Source: Beaufortia kweichowensis (taxonomy: Eukaryota; Chordata; Actinopteri; Cypriniformes; Gastromyzontidae). From it: a stretch of DNA of 64,000 nucleotides. The stretch spans positions 7,019,501 to 7,083,500 of the forward strand of contig CM032798.1 in NCBI GenBank assembly GCA_019155185.1, in the 5' to 3' direction. The notes beneath the pieces were generated by a model, which made no database searches, was not told where the DNA came from, and was given only the letters and a program-made list of their open reading frames with translations. Shown piece by piece: positions 28,001 to 41,345 of the stretch. The translations under genes and the position numbers were made by a program. The stretch's first letter is position 1. Every line of letters starts with the position of its first letter.

Positions 28001-31000
28001 TATTTTGGATGACCTTTGGATCTTCAGAGTACATTTGGGTAAACTATACCTTTATATATTTATAGGTAGTTTGTACTTTACATATGTTATTTTTAAAAAC
28101 TTAAAATAATTTTAAGAACAACATACAGTTTTTCAATAAGTAAAGGAAAGAATTACAATTTTTAGTCAGCTATTCCTTTAAAGATATAATAATGACTCGT
28201 CAATAATGACTGAATAATGAATGATGATATTTTTCTAGCTTCACCTGAATCTGCAGAGAATGACCATGGCAGTGGTGAGAGACACCAATGAGGTGCTGTA
28301 GCCCACAGTATACAGAGCCTTTACTGATACATAGTACATGTCCTGCTCAACAAAGACAGAAAATATACACCACTGTCAGGTTAATCATTTAAACCCCAAG
28401 TTGCAACATGTTAAAAATGTACACAATTTCTCACTTGTGTTTTTTGTCAGAAAGGGTGACACAGATCTATAAGTATATTTAGCTAAAGCTGAAAGATACT
28501 TACTGGGCTTGTTCCATTGTCATTAAAAGGGCAAACATCAACGTAGTGAGGGAACATGTCTGACCAGCCATATTCTGTGCAGTTACGACTCACCTTTCCT
28601 AAGTCTACAATGAAAAGAGAAAGAAATGAAGTTTTGAATGATTTTTAAAAAAGATTAGTACTAGACTAAAACTAGTACTCACCATAATTTTCCTCACTCA
28701 TGACCTCAAATAACTCGGGGCAGGGCATCCAGACAACCTGACCAATCCTGGCCGGCTGCCAGCAGGTGAGATTGTCCCACATCCATCGACAGACTGAGGA
28801 TATAAACAAAAACATGTTAGGTGAATGTAATGTACAAACATGAATACACAGAATATATTTACAGTGCTCAAGTATGCACTATAAAATTAAACCAAACCGG
28901 TCAATGAATGGAGTCTGTGACCCAGAATTGTGCAATCTCAACATTACAGTTTTGTGCTGTCTGTTTCTGGTGGCGTTGAACCACTTTTTTATTGGGGTAT
29001 TTACGGCACCTGAGAATTGAACTAATTTAAGATATATTTAGGTGTGCTACTTGACAGCCATTCTTATGATACAGTGGAAATCAGTGCAGATGACAAGTGA
29101 CAAAAAGTCCTCCATCTGTTACCATAAGGAAATAGGGTGGAGGAATTCAATAAAAACAATGACACAACATTTCAATGTGCATACTGTGTGACGTTAAAAC
29201 ATTTTATTATTGCCAACAAAGATTAAAGACAGATACAGAAATAGAAAAGAGCAAGCTCATTTCTGGATATTGATATTGTGCTGTTGGTTTACATGGCAGA
29301 ACAACATCTGTCTGTTCACAGCTACATACTGTGTTCAGCTTTTAGAGCACTTTCAAAACGTTATCCTGACATTCTTGCAAAGAAAGTCACTTCACATATA
29401 TTTAGCTATTTTGTTTAAGCATTCCTTTAGCATTTATGGGAATAAGCTCGTAACATTTGCTTCTTGGTGGTCTTTGTAAACAATGCACATCTGTAGTAAC
29501 AGATGTCCAATGAACTTTCAAACTCTAGAATGAACGCTTGCAAAATTGGTACACAACAGTGTTTGCAACACTGGAATGTTAAGGATGGATTTTTTACAAG
29601 CCTGTACACCTCACACTGAGATGCTGCCAAAGACACATGACTTCATTTAAGTCACAATTTTTTATGGGATAAAATCATGATTTAAGGCACATTTCACATA
29701 CAACATTTAGAAGAAATCTTAACATGTTGCAAGATTCGCAAAGATACCATAGCCTGAAATTAAAGTGAGACATTCAATATAAACTCACATTAACATCAAC
29801 AGTACAGTATCTATGTGAACACAAAAAAGAAAAGAAGTAAAATACCTTGAAGATGGATTGAGTTTACGCAAAATGACAGATTATAATTTCTCTCCTGAGA
29901 GCAGCTTTAATTACTTGTGTAAATTGGACACAGCTGCATGATTTGATAAAAGGCAGGGCTGTTCGTTTTTTCTTTTACTCAGAATTTTCCAGAGATACTG
30001 TACATCACTCCATTCCAGATTGAAGGAGAATGTCCTGCAGAATTATTAGATGTGACTTATGAATCTAGTTATGTAATAATAATGAGCCAAAGAGCCAATG
30101 ATCCAATCAATTCTAATTTTGAATGACCAAAAATAGATCCAAGTAAATTAGGCAAAATAACAGGATAAAGATGAAAATGTATCTCTGTGGCCCACACAAA
30201 CCACAGTTTTCTGCAATCTTTTGTATTATGTGCTTGATGTGTTAATTTGCTTTTGGCACGGCGGGACACTTTAAAGCTGCTGTGATGCATGCATATTGTT
30301 ATGAGCTAACAGGAATCATATAATATAAGAATTGGACCCTGGATTATTTCTGATAGAACAGCTGAGCTACTTGTGATATTAAACATTGTAGATATTTAAA
30401 TAGTGTGTAGCATCACAACAAAGAGTAAAATGCTTTCATCTCTCACATTTCCCATTAGCTTTCCAAGTCCAAGATCATGACTGCAAACTCACAATTCTCA
30501 CAGTTTCTCATCTCTCCTTGGCCCATTTCTTGTTTCATGTAAACGCATGGGCTTGTTCCCTAAGCGAAGCTCCTTGTCAAATCAAACTGTCAAGATTTCA
30601 TTACTGGATTTGATTGTGACTGTCCAAAGGATTATGATCAGTGCCACATGCAGACAACACTCGAGGGGGTGTCAAAATCAGTAGTGGATGAGCTCTGTGC
30701 ATACTGTATGATCTTCCACCCACTTTCTAGCTAAGCGTGTCTTAAGGATTAAAGAATAAAGGAAGAGTTTATTTTCATTTCTTATTTATTTTAGATTACT
30801 CTGAGCCTAGTAAAGTAAATTTTATGGGACAAATATCCCCAAAACTAAAGCAGGGCAACAGTTCTTACCGAACTCAGGTTCACTCCCCGGATCATCCATT
30901 TCCATCCTTTCCATGCACTTCTCTTTCTCTAACTGAATGACACAGTCTGGGTGCATGCAGGAGATCTGGAAGACATATAAATTATAGTGCAACAATAGAA

Positions 31001-34000
31001 TCAGACACATGAAAAATGTTTATGACTACAGCATATGAATACAAGAATAGTCAATAACTTGTCATTCAGTGCTGTGGTTATGCCACAAACCGCTATTAAT
31101 AACCTGTGAAGCTGCCACATTACAACCGTTTCAATGTCTTCACAGAATCAACTACTGTACAATTATTGGTACAATTATCGAAAAAATTTGTAGGATCACA
31201 ATAATGTTTACTGCTTACAAGCTATGGCACAAATGTACAATTACACTGGCAAAGCTCCTAACTGGCCCTACTGGAGATGATATGAAACACTTGAATAATA
31301 GCCCCAGTGTTATTCAAAAACCATGAAATACTCATTTACATGATCATTTTTGGCCTGGCAGTTGCTCTCTTGGCCTTGTCAAGTGAACAGATAAAGCTTA
31401 AGCATTTCTGACAGTGTTGTGCAGTTTGATGAGCTCATCATTGGCGTATCGCCCTGGATTAAAATCAGAGTAGTCGGCCATAAGTACAGATGCATTTCCA
31501 CAATATCAAACCTCAATTATATCATGTAAAGGTTGTGACTGAAAACCTGCAATGCATAAAATAATGATGAGATCTTTGTTTGGCAATGTTGGTTCAACCA
31601 GCTAAAACAGCTAAATGTTGTTTTTTTTCATTCCTTTTCAAATGTATTTTAAGGTGCATTTTTACCTGGCTCAGTTGTTCGTAATTAGCATTTCTATTAC
31701 AGAAAGTGTTAGGGTTACTGTATAAAAGATGAGAATGTGTCAAAGCATGAATTAGAGCTATTAATATAATAATGTCACACATCTTTAATGCATAGAGGCA
31801 GTTGTAAAGCACAGTCCCACTTCAAACAACATCAGTCAGAGATCATAAATTACAAGGTTATTAAAAAGCAATGACAGCAGCCCAACAGCAGCCAAAAACA
31901 GTGAGACCTTCAAGGAACAATTAATAATAGACAGAAAACAAACAATTATTCCATGACTGCGAATGTGATTTCTTTCTATAATATAAATGTCAAAAATATT
32001 TCGATTAGACAGTTGTCAGATTTATGATTACACAGTTCTAGAGCTTCCAAGAAAGAAAAAACATAGACTGCATGCTTTTTATTAAGAGCAACAATGAATC
32101 TTCCATTGCTGTTGTGATGTCTCAACAATTGTGATACTTTTGTGATACTTTTGTATTTAGGGGAAAAGATTCTCGAAATATCATTTATCTTTGTTTGTTT
32201 ACATTTATTTACATTTGTATTGCATTTGCATCTCATATTTACTATTGTTTAATTTATTTATTGTTACACTTTTGCATTTTAAACATTTACTTACATTCCT
32301 ATATTCGCTTTTATATATGTATGTTTTTGCACTTTAGATGAGAGAGCCAAAATTTCATTGTACAGCTGCGCAATGACAATAAAGAGTATTCTATTCTATT
32401 GAATGTTTTATGTATGTATCGCTACTATATGCTATATGTACTATATATACTATATGGCTTTGTTTGAAAGTTGATTTTAGATGCAGCCTATAAAATACTG
32501 TAACATTAAAGGCTAAATCAAAAGTAAAAAATTGACCTCCGGGCCAGATTTAATGAGAAATTATTAAGACTTGAGGGGCCGGTATATGAGTCCCCTGGTG
32601 TAGTCTTATTAAAAAATAACCTAATACTTTTTAATTATAACTAAAACTTGTTTATGGCTAATGAGATTTTTTAAAATACATCCATAACCTTTTTTTAACA
32701 ACTGCTATAGTGTTGTTGCCATATGCCCTGTTTTGTGAATAAAAACATATGATATTCTTTAGGAACAGAAATGCCAAAAATACACAATGAAACAGAATAT
32801 TAAATAAAGTTATTGAATTTAATAAACTAATCACCTATGAAGGCACTGCTGATAATGCTGATTTGAGGGCTCTGTGGTTGTGCACTGACATTGCAGTTAG
32901 TGTGATAATTGGTCTCGGAGCGCTTGGCTTCTTGTGTCTTGCCTCCAAAACATGAGCAAAATTTAATAAACATGAGCGCTGCATTAATATTCATGTCAGT
33001 TCTCACCCCTCACCAGTCTGCATCACAGAGTTGATTTCCATCATAAAGAGGCTATACAATTTACTCCTACAGTATAACAGTCACACAAAATGAATGCAAA
33101 ACATTGTTTAGTGAATTTTTTTCCTGTACGTTTTCTTGCCCGTTTCTCTTTTTTGTCTACACTTTCTCTTATTGCAATAATACCATACAGTAAATCCAAC
33201 AAAAAACCTAGATTATCACAGTACTGTCATCAAGAAAAAAAGATCAAATTTAAACCTTCATTTAAACAAACATCACAAAAGCAGGCAAATGGGAAAGCTC
33301 TACCACATAGATGTATTGTAATTTTTATTGCCAGCCAGTTGTTATTATAAACCCCTTCAAAGTGATATACAGTAAGACCCCATAACACAATAACAACTGA
33401 CTGGCTGTACATTATCCATTTCATATTGGCAATGGGTAATGTCAAGTGTGTCAACAAAAGTAACACTGCACGGACATCTAGCCATATTTTAAACTGCCAA
33501 GTGACAAAAAACAGGAGTATAACCTTTTGTAAACGTTCCATTGCAATGCCAGCGTTTACTGTTAACACAGTGAAATAAAACAGCATGGCCTTTGCTGCTT
33601 CAAGTACTCACTGTACCATAACTACATTGGCCCTTGGACAGTTTACATTTGGCCTGTCTGGTGCCAGTAATCATTAGATGCCAGGCGCCAGTTCAGTGCC
33701 AAAGTGTATGTGACGTAAATTGCCCATGGACGTTTGTTTCTCTCTCGGTTGGAAGCAGAGATGTTAGGCTATAGAAAACGATTCTTTATATGAACAAAGA
33801 TTGCACTTTTCTTCTTGCTTATGAAAGGATACCATGTAAACTCCAAGTGTTGCTAGATTTGACAGATTTTATGTGAGTTACTTTACAGAAGGCAAAAACA
33901 AGAGCAATATCTGCAAAAGAAGGGTCTTTCCTTCTCAGACCGCACCACACTATACATTTATCTCACTTGTGCTCCCTGTCTCTCTCTCTCTCTCTCTATC

Positions 34001-34307
34001 CTTCCTTGTACTTTAAATCTTTTATTTCCCTCTTCAGAATATATCTCATCTAAAGCCTAATGTTTCTCTCAGGCTGTTCTGTCCCATGATCTCAAATATC
34101 TCAAACATCAATGAGGAATTTGTTTGCTTTTCAACGTAATCATGTTTAAATCACTGGCAATCTTTCAATTCCATGCAGTTCAGCTCCATTATTCCAATAG
34201 ATCTGTCTTGTTTATATCCAGTAACATAAAATGTGCACATAGCTTACCAAAGGCAAAAGGATGACTGCTAAAAACAGGTGCTGACATTTTCTCACAGCGG
34301 AAGCCAT
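25062..34307 (-). CDS. adcyap1r1: PACAP type 1 receptor (PAC1), complete, 443 residues
   Basis: Class B1 GPCR for PACAP, coupling to Gs and also Gq. Exons from start to stop: 34307-34248, 30965-30869, 28793-28683, 28598-28504, 28342-28245, 27175-27043, 26678-26525, 26396-26336, 26262-26193, 26083-25992, 25869-25740, 25510-25469, 25250-25062. All junctions are GT-AG and phases close exactly. The first exon encodes a signal peptide (MASAVRKC, then a hydrophobic run). The ectodomain has HPDCVIQLEKEKC, MWDNLTCW and SRNCTEYGW. The core has HCTRNFIHMNLF, NYFWLFIEGLYLFTLL, STLLLIPLFGIHY and GFVVAVLYCFLNGEVQ. The tail contains RYFAVDMKHRHPSLASSG, almost the mammalian sequence. It reads as the short form: ectodomain without the 21-residue insert and loop 3 without a hip/hop cassette. 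Its neighbour ghrhr supports the name; the teleost duplicate letter is undetermined. Confidence 0.95.
27176..28244 (-). other. adcyap1r1 intron with repeat sequence
   Basis: Contains a GTTCACC-type repeat fragment near 27345-27430, TTTATTGATTTATTA tandem units near 27560-27605 and the GAA-tailed repeat listed separately. No exon is seen. Confidence 0.55.
27641..27765 (+). repeat. Dispersed repeat with AAGAAGAAG tail
   Basis: TAGTAGGTGGCGGTAATACACC, then GGTGTCACCCGCCATTAAAAC, followed by five or so GAA units. The pairing of GGTGGCGG with CCGCCA and the trinucleotide tail match a repeat common across teleosts. It sits inside an adcyap1r1 intron, on the strand opposite the gene. Confidence 0.5.
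28794..30868 (-). other. adcyap1r1 intron, no feature recognised
   Basis: Intron between the second and third coding exons. In mammals a 21-residue ectodomain insert is encoded by two small alternative exons just downstream of the equivalent of exon 28793-28683. I saw no such exons here or in the short 28599-28682 intron. Confidence 0.55.
30966..34247 (-). other. adcyap1r1 intron following the signal-peptide exon
   Basis: 3.3 kb, AT-rich. It contains a LINE tail near 32.2-32.4 kb and a (TC)n run near 33.98 kb. The 118-codon minus-strand frame at 33230-33586 has no recognisable domain and is treated as chance. Confidence 0.55.
32190..32401 (+). mobile_element. Non-LTR retrotransposon 3' tail with (ATTCT)n
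   Basis: TTTTTGCACTTTAGATGAGAGAGCC, then TTTCATTGTACAGC, GCAATGACAATAAAG and TATTCTATTCTATT. This is the typical 3' UTR end of fish LINEs: a polyadenylation-like AATAAA then a pentanucleotide microsatellite. Only the tail is present and no reverse transcriptase is seen. The left limit is approximate. Confidence 0.6.
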
Positions 34308-34430
34308 TTTGTCTGGAGCACTGACGCGATTATATCCACTGATCAGCTGTAGTAGAGATGAACTATGAAGTGCTGGATGGTAAACAGGCTCGCTGGAAAA
34401 CTGCTGCGGTTCTTCAAAACATCTTCAACC
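34308..34430 (-). other. adcyap1r1 5' UTR part of the first coding exon
   Basis: The exon holding the start codon continues upstream to an acceptor at 34431-34432 (GTTTCAG before GGTTGAAG). The ATG at 34307-34305 is followed directly by a hydrophobic signal sequence. The upstream partner exon is expected at 39864 onwards. Confidence 0.6.
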
Positions 34431-37400
34431 CTGAAACACACACAGAAAAACATTTTTAGATTCGGCTGCAAGTGCCTGCTGCTTTAGTTATGTTTATGTA
34501 CTGTAAGTAATTACATTAAGTAAATAATTACAAACACTTTTTGAAAGTCTAAAAATGTAACTAATGACAGTGATTATATTTCAGTACTTTATGGATGTAT
34601 CACTGAAGTCTTATGGGTTGTGCAGATATTTCTGCTGACCCAACCACAGTGTTCTGTGTGTACTGGTATTCTAACCTCCTTGGTTAGCCAACAGCACCAC
34701 TCAAAAAAGCATTTACTGGTTGACCATCATTGCCAAATTTTCCAAATTCCAAGGCATGTTAAAGGGATAGTTCACCAAACAATAAAAATTCTTTCATTAT
34801 TTACTCACCCTCATATCATTTTCATTTTCCAAGAACATTGATAATCACACAACACTGGCTCCCCTTGACTTCTATTGTACGGACATTTACCAAACTGTCA
34901 AACAGGTTTTTAATGACATTAAGGGTGAATAAATGATGACAGATGGCAGTTCATATCTGCAAAAAACACCTTTCAAACAAGAAAATCATCCAATTAATTT
35001 CATGGTACTGTATGTTTAGACTCACTCAAAATAGTATGATTTTTGAATATAATAATCCCAAAAATTCTGTTATTATAGTTTGCAGTGTGCACCCTACACA
35101 GTGACCACATAATGCATATCAGCTACATACATTTGTGGAAAACATTTGGAGCAAATAATTGTGATTAAACTGTTTATCTAATAGCCCTGTATCTTAGACC
35201 ACAGCCTATGACGCAACTCAGAAAACTGCACAGTATTGCTTGGGGATAATTGCTGATTCAATTCCACACAAGCACCAATCTCATGCAGGCGGGGGAGCAA
35301 GGGGAGCTGTAGGGGAGATTTTGGTACACTGACGGAGGAAGAAATCAGATAAAAGAGAGTAAAAGTGCGATGGTCGGATGGATGGAGGGAAATAGGGAGG
35401 AAGCAATGGAACAGCTGTTCTGGAAGCCGCTCTTGCTGTAATTAGTGGGTATAATGAAACTGACTGGTTGAGAGCTCCCTAGATATGCATCAACAGCACC
35501 CAGATAGACACGCTAGGCAAAGATATTCACAAAAATGCCTACACAACAAAGTGACATTTACAGGATGCATGAAATAATAATCGTTATGTAAAGCAAATTC
35601 TTTTGCAAACACACTCTTAAAGCTGTATGATTCTTTTAATGTTGAAACATTCTGCTATCACAGTTTAACAACTGAAAAAGTGTAAACATTTTCATAAAAC
35701 ACACAATGTGTATTTTCCTGTCTTTTGGTCTGACTAGTACCAAGTAGATAATGCATTCAGCATTAAACTGTTTAAAAATGGCATACAGTACAATATTTTA
35801 TAAATGTCCACTTCAGCTTTACAAAGTATGTAGCAAAAAACTGCTTTCCAATGCCAGAGCATATTTTATAAGGGCAAACTGGAGTTTCTTACCCCATTCA
35901 TTAAGTAAAGTGCTAATAAATGCCAACCAACTGTCAAAACATCCTGAGAAATATTTGTGGGGAAAATCCTCTTAATGGTAACGATATATGTTGTTTGACT
36001 CATCTCTAGGAGCGTGTGTGCGCTTTTTCACTGTCTTTGAAGTGTGAGTCTGGGATCCACTGAGTGGTTCAGTACTGTGTGAGTATTTGTGCATGTGTAT
36101 ATGTGCCGACATTCCAAAGTGCACAGCTATCACAGGCCACAGAGAGGGTATGTGCTCGTCGCACTTTGCAAATTTTACTTCTGCGCACTCCTGGTGTACA
36201 TTTAACATTGCAAATCCTTAAATAATTAACAAATAACAATTGTTAAAGAACAAGTAATTGTATTGACAAAACAACTAATGAGAGGTAGACTGTCCTATTT
36301 AAAAGAATTGTATTGTTGCTTTGACACTAAAGAAAGCTGAACACAGTGTATGTGTTGACGTTTATAGGGCGAACACTCAGATTAACAGTTTGGCTAGTTA
36401 AAGGACATACTTAAGGGACAGGTTGTACATCTCTTATAGTATGTGACAGATTTAGCCCTCAAACATTTTTCTGGCCTTCGGGTCAATGACAACCAATGAA
36501 ACTTGAAAAAGTGATATTGGTTGGGTTTGAGACAAGCTTACGGTATATGTGTAAATTATCTTAAAACTATTATGATTTGGTAAACAATCTGAGGTTTTCT
36601 TTATTAAAGTATGCAATTCTCACTGCATTCCCTGGTTAGCCCATGACTCTTTGTGCAACTGTAAACAATTTTATCTTTATTTTCTTATACATAAATATTT
36701 GTCTAAAAGGCCAGAAAATCTTTCTGTACTCAGTAGTACTTTTCCACAACCAATGCATTATCCCACAGTTCTTTATGTAACAGCAACATAACCATAAGTG
36801 ATGTTTGGGGGAAACGTTTTTATTAAATAGTCCTATACACAAATAGAGAAAGAAGTTTGAAGAGCTGTAATGAACTAGACTTGCTATTATACTACAATGC
36901 TAAGATTAGACCTAAAATTTATTTTTTTCTTCATTTTTGTATAAACAAAAACCCACTGATCTTTCTTATTCAATCTGACTACATTTCAGTATATTCATAA
37001 AATATATGCAATATACAAAATAATATCTGACACACAGAACAGAGGATTCACATCCCAAAATATGTATGTAATTGTAACAATTATGAAGTAAATTAAGTGG
37101 TACATGTAAGTTGTGTGTAACATGTAAATTTTAATATACCATTTCATAATGTAAATTTCATACCATAAACATACAAACTGAAAGAGAGGTTTGTACTGGT
37201 TTCCTTTAAACGAACAAACACTATCTGCAATAAATGTTCTCACTGGAAAAATATTAAGATATATATACTATATATATAAAGCCAAATAATCAAATTCTAG
37301 TGACTCAAATATAACACATACAGTGCTATGGAAAGACATTAGGCCTCTGTAAACAAAAATAAGTCAAGCTAGTTTTTTCAAAGCTCGAGGGGCCAGTGAT

Positions 37401-39863
37401 CCCACCAAGGTTATTGCCACTCTCCAAATGACTTTACAGAGGTAATATGGCATGTCAGTCTGGCCAGCTGACAACCTTGGTTTTTACTACCCACACTAAT
37501 ATCTATCACAGGCCCCCATCGCCCATAGATACCATAATTCTGCAATGTTCCAGTGTTAGTATATTACATTTAGCTGTACACTGCGCCACTGGCTAGTGGA
37601 CACTTGCTCTGAAGCAAAAGTCATTTGTCACACCTCTCATGTCCTCCAGGACACATACTGTATTGTATATGAGAAAAAATGAAAAGAAAGAAAGATCATC
37701 GGGAATGGAGAAAATCTGTAATGCAAGTCATAAGATAGATCTTCGGTCTCATTTCTCATATAAATCTCATTATAGTGTGTTAATCCCATACAAGGCTGAC
37801 CAATCATGAGTCACTAATGTCTGCATAGCTATATTTACATTGTCAATTGTTGTTTGAAGGGATGTCGGGGGTTTACCATTAGCATATAGACACATTTCTG
37901 TCTTTAAAACAAGAGCGTGAGTCAGATATTAAGGAAATTTGAGAATTCCCCTTCTGCCTTTCTCTCTTTACCCTCATTTATTACTTACCATAAATCACAA
38001 AGGAATTCATGTGGTGACTTCAATTACTGTGCTCGAGTCCCCAGAAATGCAAAGTGATTTGTTATTATCCAAACAGCACGTGATGCTGTGTGTGTATTTC
38101 ATACAAGCACAAATCATTCAAACAAGTTGTTAGAAGTAGAAACAGGCCAACACATTTTATATCAAATTTATGTCCAAACAGAAAACAGAATGTGCACATA
38201 GCTATGCGTATGGCATCATATACACACATGCAACTTGCAAATATTTAGAGACCAGCATAATACTGATGTTTCTCCAATGGATTTTTCAAGGTTGATTGTG
38301 ACCGGATTTCATCATACTGTATGCATTTTTGTGTTTGCTTGATACGTGCATCTTTCCTTTTTGAACACTATGGATATAAAATACATGCAGTGTTTCTCTG
38401 ATCCTTTCATGAAGTTATAGGGGATTTATTCAGATATACAAGCAGAACGTACAGACCAATCCATTATAGAGTCTAACGGTGAGTGCCATAATCAATTACA
38501 ATTATAGTTTGTCCTAAATGTCAATCGCCTGTAATTGTTGACCACTCAGACTGGCATAGCAGTCTATTATGAGAGAGGTGCGAGATTGTAATCTCACCTA
38601 CTTTCATCTTCTATTCTTATATCAGTTGAAAGTGGGTGTAAGAGAACACCATGTATGAGGAACGTAGAATCTAATGTAGTCTTTAGTGGTGCATTGGCAT
38701 AGGCCCCAAGAGTCGAATTGAATCTAACTTAACTCTAAAACCTTTCATTTGTAGATATTGAACATTCACAGTAATTCAATGGGTCTGTTTCAGAGTAGCA
38801 AGATTGGAAATGATTTCTGATGTAACAGTATAAAGGCACTGCAATGGAAAACTGACTGAAATGTTCACTGCAATCAAATTGAACCAAACACTTGCTTTTT
38901 GCTGAGTTCATTCAAAACAGAGCTCACAAAGTAATGTGACATTCTTTCTAAATGCAATCAGGCCTTGCAAAGATCACATTTGATTTGTCCAAATTGTATT
39001 TGCAGCAATGGTGGAAAAAGTAGAGTCAAAAGTGTACACTTCTATAAGCTTTATGCATATAGTGTATAATGGCATACATATTTTGGCATATTAATTTAAT
39101 ATATATTTTTTGCAAATTAATATGCATTTTCCTTTTTAATACAAAAAACACAATATCTCAAGATTGAAGAATGTATGGTGCAAAATGTATCGAGCAATAT
39201 GTGAAATGCATTCATATAGACTATTAGTTATAAATTGTTGCTGCCATTTTATGAAATAATAATGGGATTAGATTGAAAAGCGCGTTTGGGTGTGGCGATA
39301 TTAATGAAGTTTCGGCATTTATTCATATATAAAATACTGAGTGCATACATCAGTCTTACGCATCTATTAATGCAGCAAAAATCAATCGTGAGAATATGGA
39401 GGTTTTTGGTTTTAGATGTACATTTAAAGCACAATTATGAAGTTGTGTTATTCATGCACCTGAGCTGCATGTGAGCCGATGTTTTAAGGCTGATCGTATG
39501 TGGCATTTGCCTTTATCGTGAGCACTGAACAACGCACAAATCACAGGAACCGTTTAAATAAACCATCTGTGCAAACCGCAGAACTCCCAGTTGGCTACTT
39601 GAACTACACACAAACAGTAAAACCCAATCCAGTAACACAACCACTCAACCAATATATCCCTATTTCACGCTATTAAACATTATTTCGATCGTCTGTGAAA
39701 CATTAAGTCTCCAATTAATTTGACCAATATTCCTTCAGTATAATTCACCCACCAGTCCACGAGTTATTGATTCGTGCATTCGGTTTCATTACAGGTTACA
39801 CATGCAACAAAATAAAGAAATGCGGTTGGTCATTTAAAGAATGAGTGAAAGCATGAACCTTAC
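34431..39863 (-). other. adcyap1r1 first intron
   Basis: 5.4 kb intron in the 5' UTR. It contains the short mobile element at 34761-34955. The remainder is AT-rich and non-repetitive to the eye. Long first introns often hold enhancers, but none can be named here. Confidence 0.5.
34761..34955 (+). mobile_element. GTTCACC-ended short mobile element
   Basis: AAAGGGATAGTTCACCAAAC, TTCATTATTTACTCACCCTC, then GACTTCTATTGTAC and GGGTGAATAAATGATGACAG. This is the same common family as 16930-17165, deleted internally. Confidence 0.6.
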
Positions 39864-40090
39864 CTCTGTAGCCGTGAGGTCTCGCGAAAGGATGTCAACA
39901 CGATGCCGAATGCAGACTGTCTCGTGCTGTCAGTCACAGACGCTGCGCTGGTGCAGGGAAATTCCCTCAAGACGACCCAAAGAACTCGGTGAGTTCAACA
40001 GACAAGTAACGTGTCTCCCTCGCTGTCTTTCTTTTCCAAAAACGATGGGGCAGTCTGATTGTGAGAAGTGAGAAACGAAAAAGAGGCGCG
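39864..40090 (-). other. Putative non-coding first exon of adcyap1r1
   Basis: On the minus strand, CTACAGAG followed by GTAAGGTTC is a strong donor at 39863. It ends a stretch richer in GC and CpG than its surroundings. The start of transcription is not visible and the right limit is a guess. Confidence 0.4.
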
Positions 40091-40350
40091 CAAGATTTTA
40101 ATTAAGGAACGTTGTCTGGATATTACTCGCTATTCTCTATATTGTGTTGCAACACCGGGCGGTTATCCGCGCAGACTCACAATGTTCCCTGATATGCGCT
40201 GCGCATTTAGATGAACCCCCTCAAACACCCCCAACTCCCTTTCTCTCGCGCTGCCTCTCTACGGTCCATTTCATTCATATGTGGATTAAACAGACTTGCA
40301 TACGCATAATTGGCTTGACGTACTTCGCAGATGTACTGCAAAATTGCTTA
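40050..40350 (-). promoter_or_regulatory. Probable adcyap1r1 promoter region
   Basis: Local CpG-rich sequence (AGGCGCGCAAG, ACACCGGGCGG, TATGCGCTGCGCATT, CTCTCGCGCTGCC) in otherwise AT-rich DNA, immediately upstream of the inferred first exon. No TATA box is obvious at a fixed spacing. This is an inference from composition and the donor site. Confidence 0.4.
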
Positions 40351-40689
40351 TATTCATAAGGTAGAATCACGGAGAGTACTAGTTGTCTTGTGGTTAGGTA
40401 TTAAAGACCAACTAGTTGATTTCGCCATTCAACTCATGTTTGACCCATATGCAGAACCAGCTGCGTTGGAGTGAAGATACTCCAGAAAACGCCTCAGGAC
40501 CCTGGACAGCGGCCGATAAATCTCGCGTCATTTTATTGATCATGTTACATCAACCATTGCGTTGGAAGAAACGATAGAACAATAAATGCATTTTCAGATG
40601 TGGACTGAAATGCTGCAAGTTAAAGAGTTCCTGTTTCAACTCAGCAAACATCTTATTTGCCAGATTTGATGTTTTAAGGTTAAGTAAAC

Positions 40690-40800
40690 ATCAGTCCATC
40701 CATTCTCCAAATCCGCTTATCCTCAGGGTCATGAGAGGGCTGGAGCCTATCCCAGCATCCTGGGCCGCAGAAAGGGTACACCCTGGATAAATGGGTTATG
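40690..40800 (-). mobile_element. LINE 3' tail (CATCCATCC / CCGCTTATCC type)
   Basis: CATCCATTCTCCAAATCCGC, TTATCCTCAGGGTCATGAG, GGCTGGAGCCTATCCCAGCATCC and GGGTACACCCTGGATAAATGG form the familiar fish LINE 3' end read on the opposite strand, with the (ATCC)n terminus at the left. The body of the element is missing. Confidence 0.65.
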
Positions 40801-41204
40801 GGTTAAAACATAAATCTTTCAATCAAGTACATCATACAGTAAATTTCAATGCAGATGTACAATTTAAACGTTACATATCTTCAATTAAATCCTGGTGAGT
40901 TGAGGGGGTGAGGGTTGAATAAGGAAGATGTGTCCTTTTTACTTTGGATAAATATAAAATTCAATACTCCAATTAATATTGTAATCGATTTTTACTTTAT
41001 TGTTATAGTACTCCTACCCATAAACCTTACCCTCACACAAACCTGTGCGTATTATTGGATTTAAAGTAAAACATGATTTATGAGTCTTTTTAGGGAGACC
41101 ATAAGAATACCCAATCTGTACACACACATACAGTACATTACATGCAATGATTCACATTTATGGCTACACATTTAAATATGTGATTTTTTTTAGCTTTTTT
41201 TTTA

Positions 41205-41345
41205 GAAAAAGCATGGCACTAGCAATGCAAAGGTTATGGGTTCGAACCCAGGTATTGCACATACTAAAAAAAAGTTTTGTATAATGCCTTGTAAGTCATT
41301 TGGATAAAAGCAGTTTTTCCAAATGCATAAATGTAAATGTAAATA
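41205..41345 (+). mobile_element. tRNA-derived SINE
   Basis: A tRNA-like head with an A-box-like GGCACTAGCAATGC and a clear B box GGGTTCGAACCCAGG is followed by TGCACATACT and a tail AAGTCATTTGGATAAAAGC ... CCAAATGCATAAATGTAAATG. Head and tail match short SINEs abundant in cyprinids. It is not a functional tRNA, since no acceptor stem can be folded. Confidence 0.65.

Noticed and set aside
33230..33586. 118-codon minus-strand frame with hydrophobic stretches
   Set aside because: It lies inside an adcyap1r1 intron, has no recognisable domain and no splice context. AT-rich DNA gives hydrophobic chance frames.
41205..41345. Possible tRNA gene because of the GGGTTCGAACCC B box
   Set aside because: No acceptor stem or anticodon arm pairs properly, and the downstream tail is that of a SINE.
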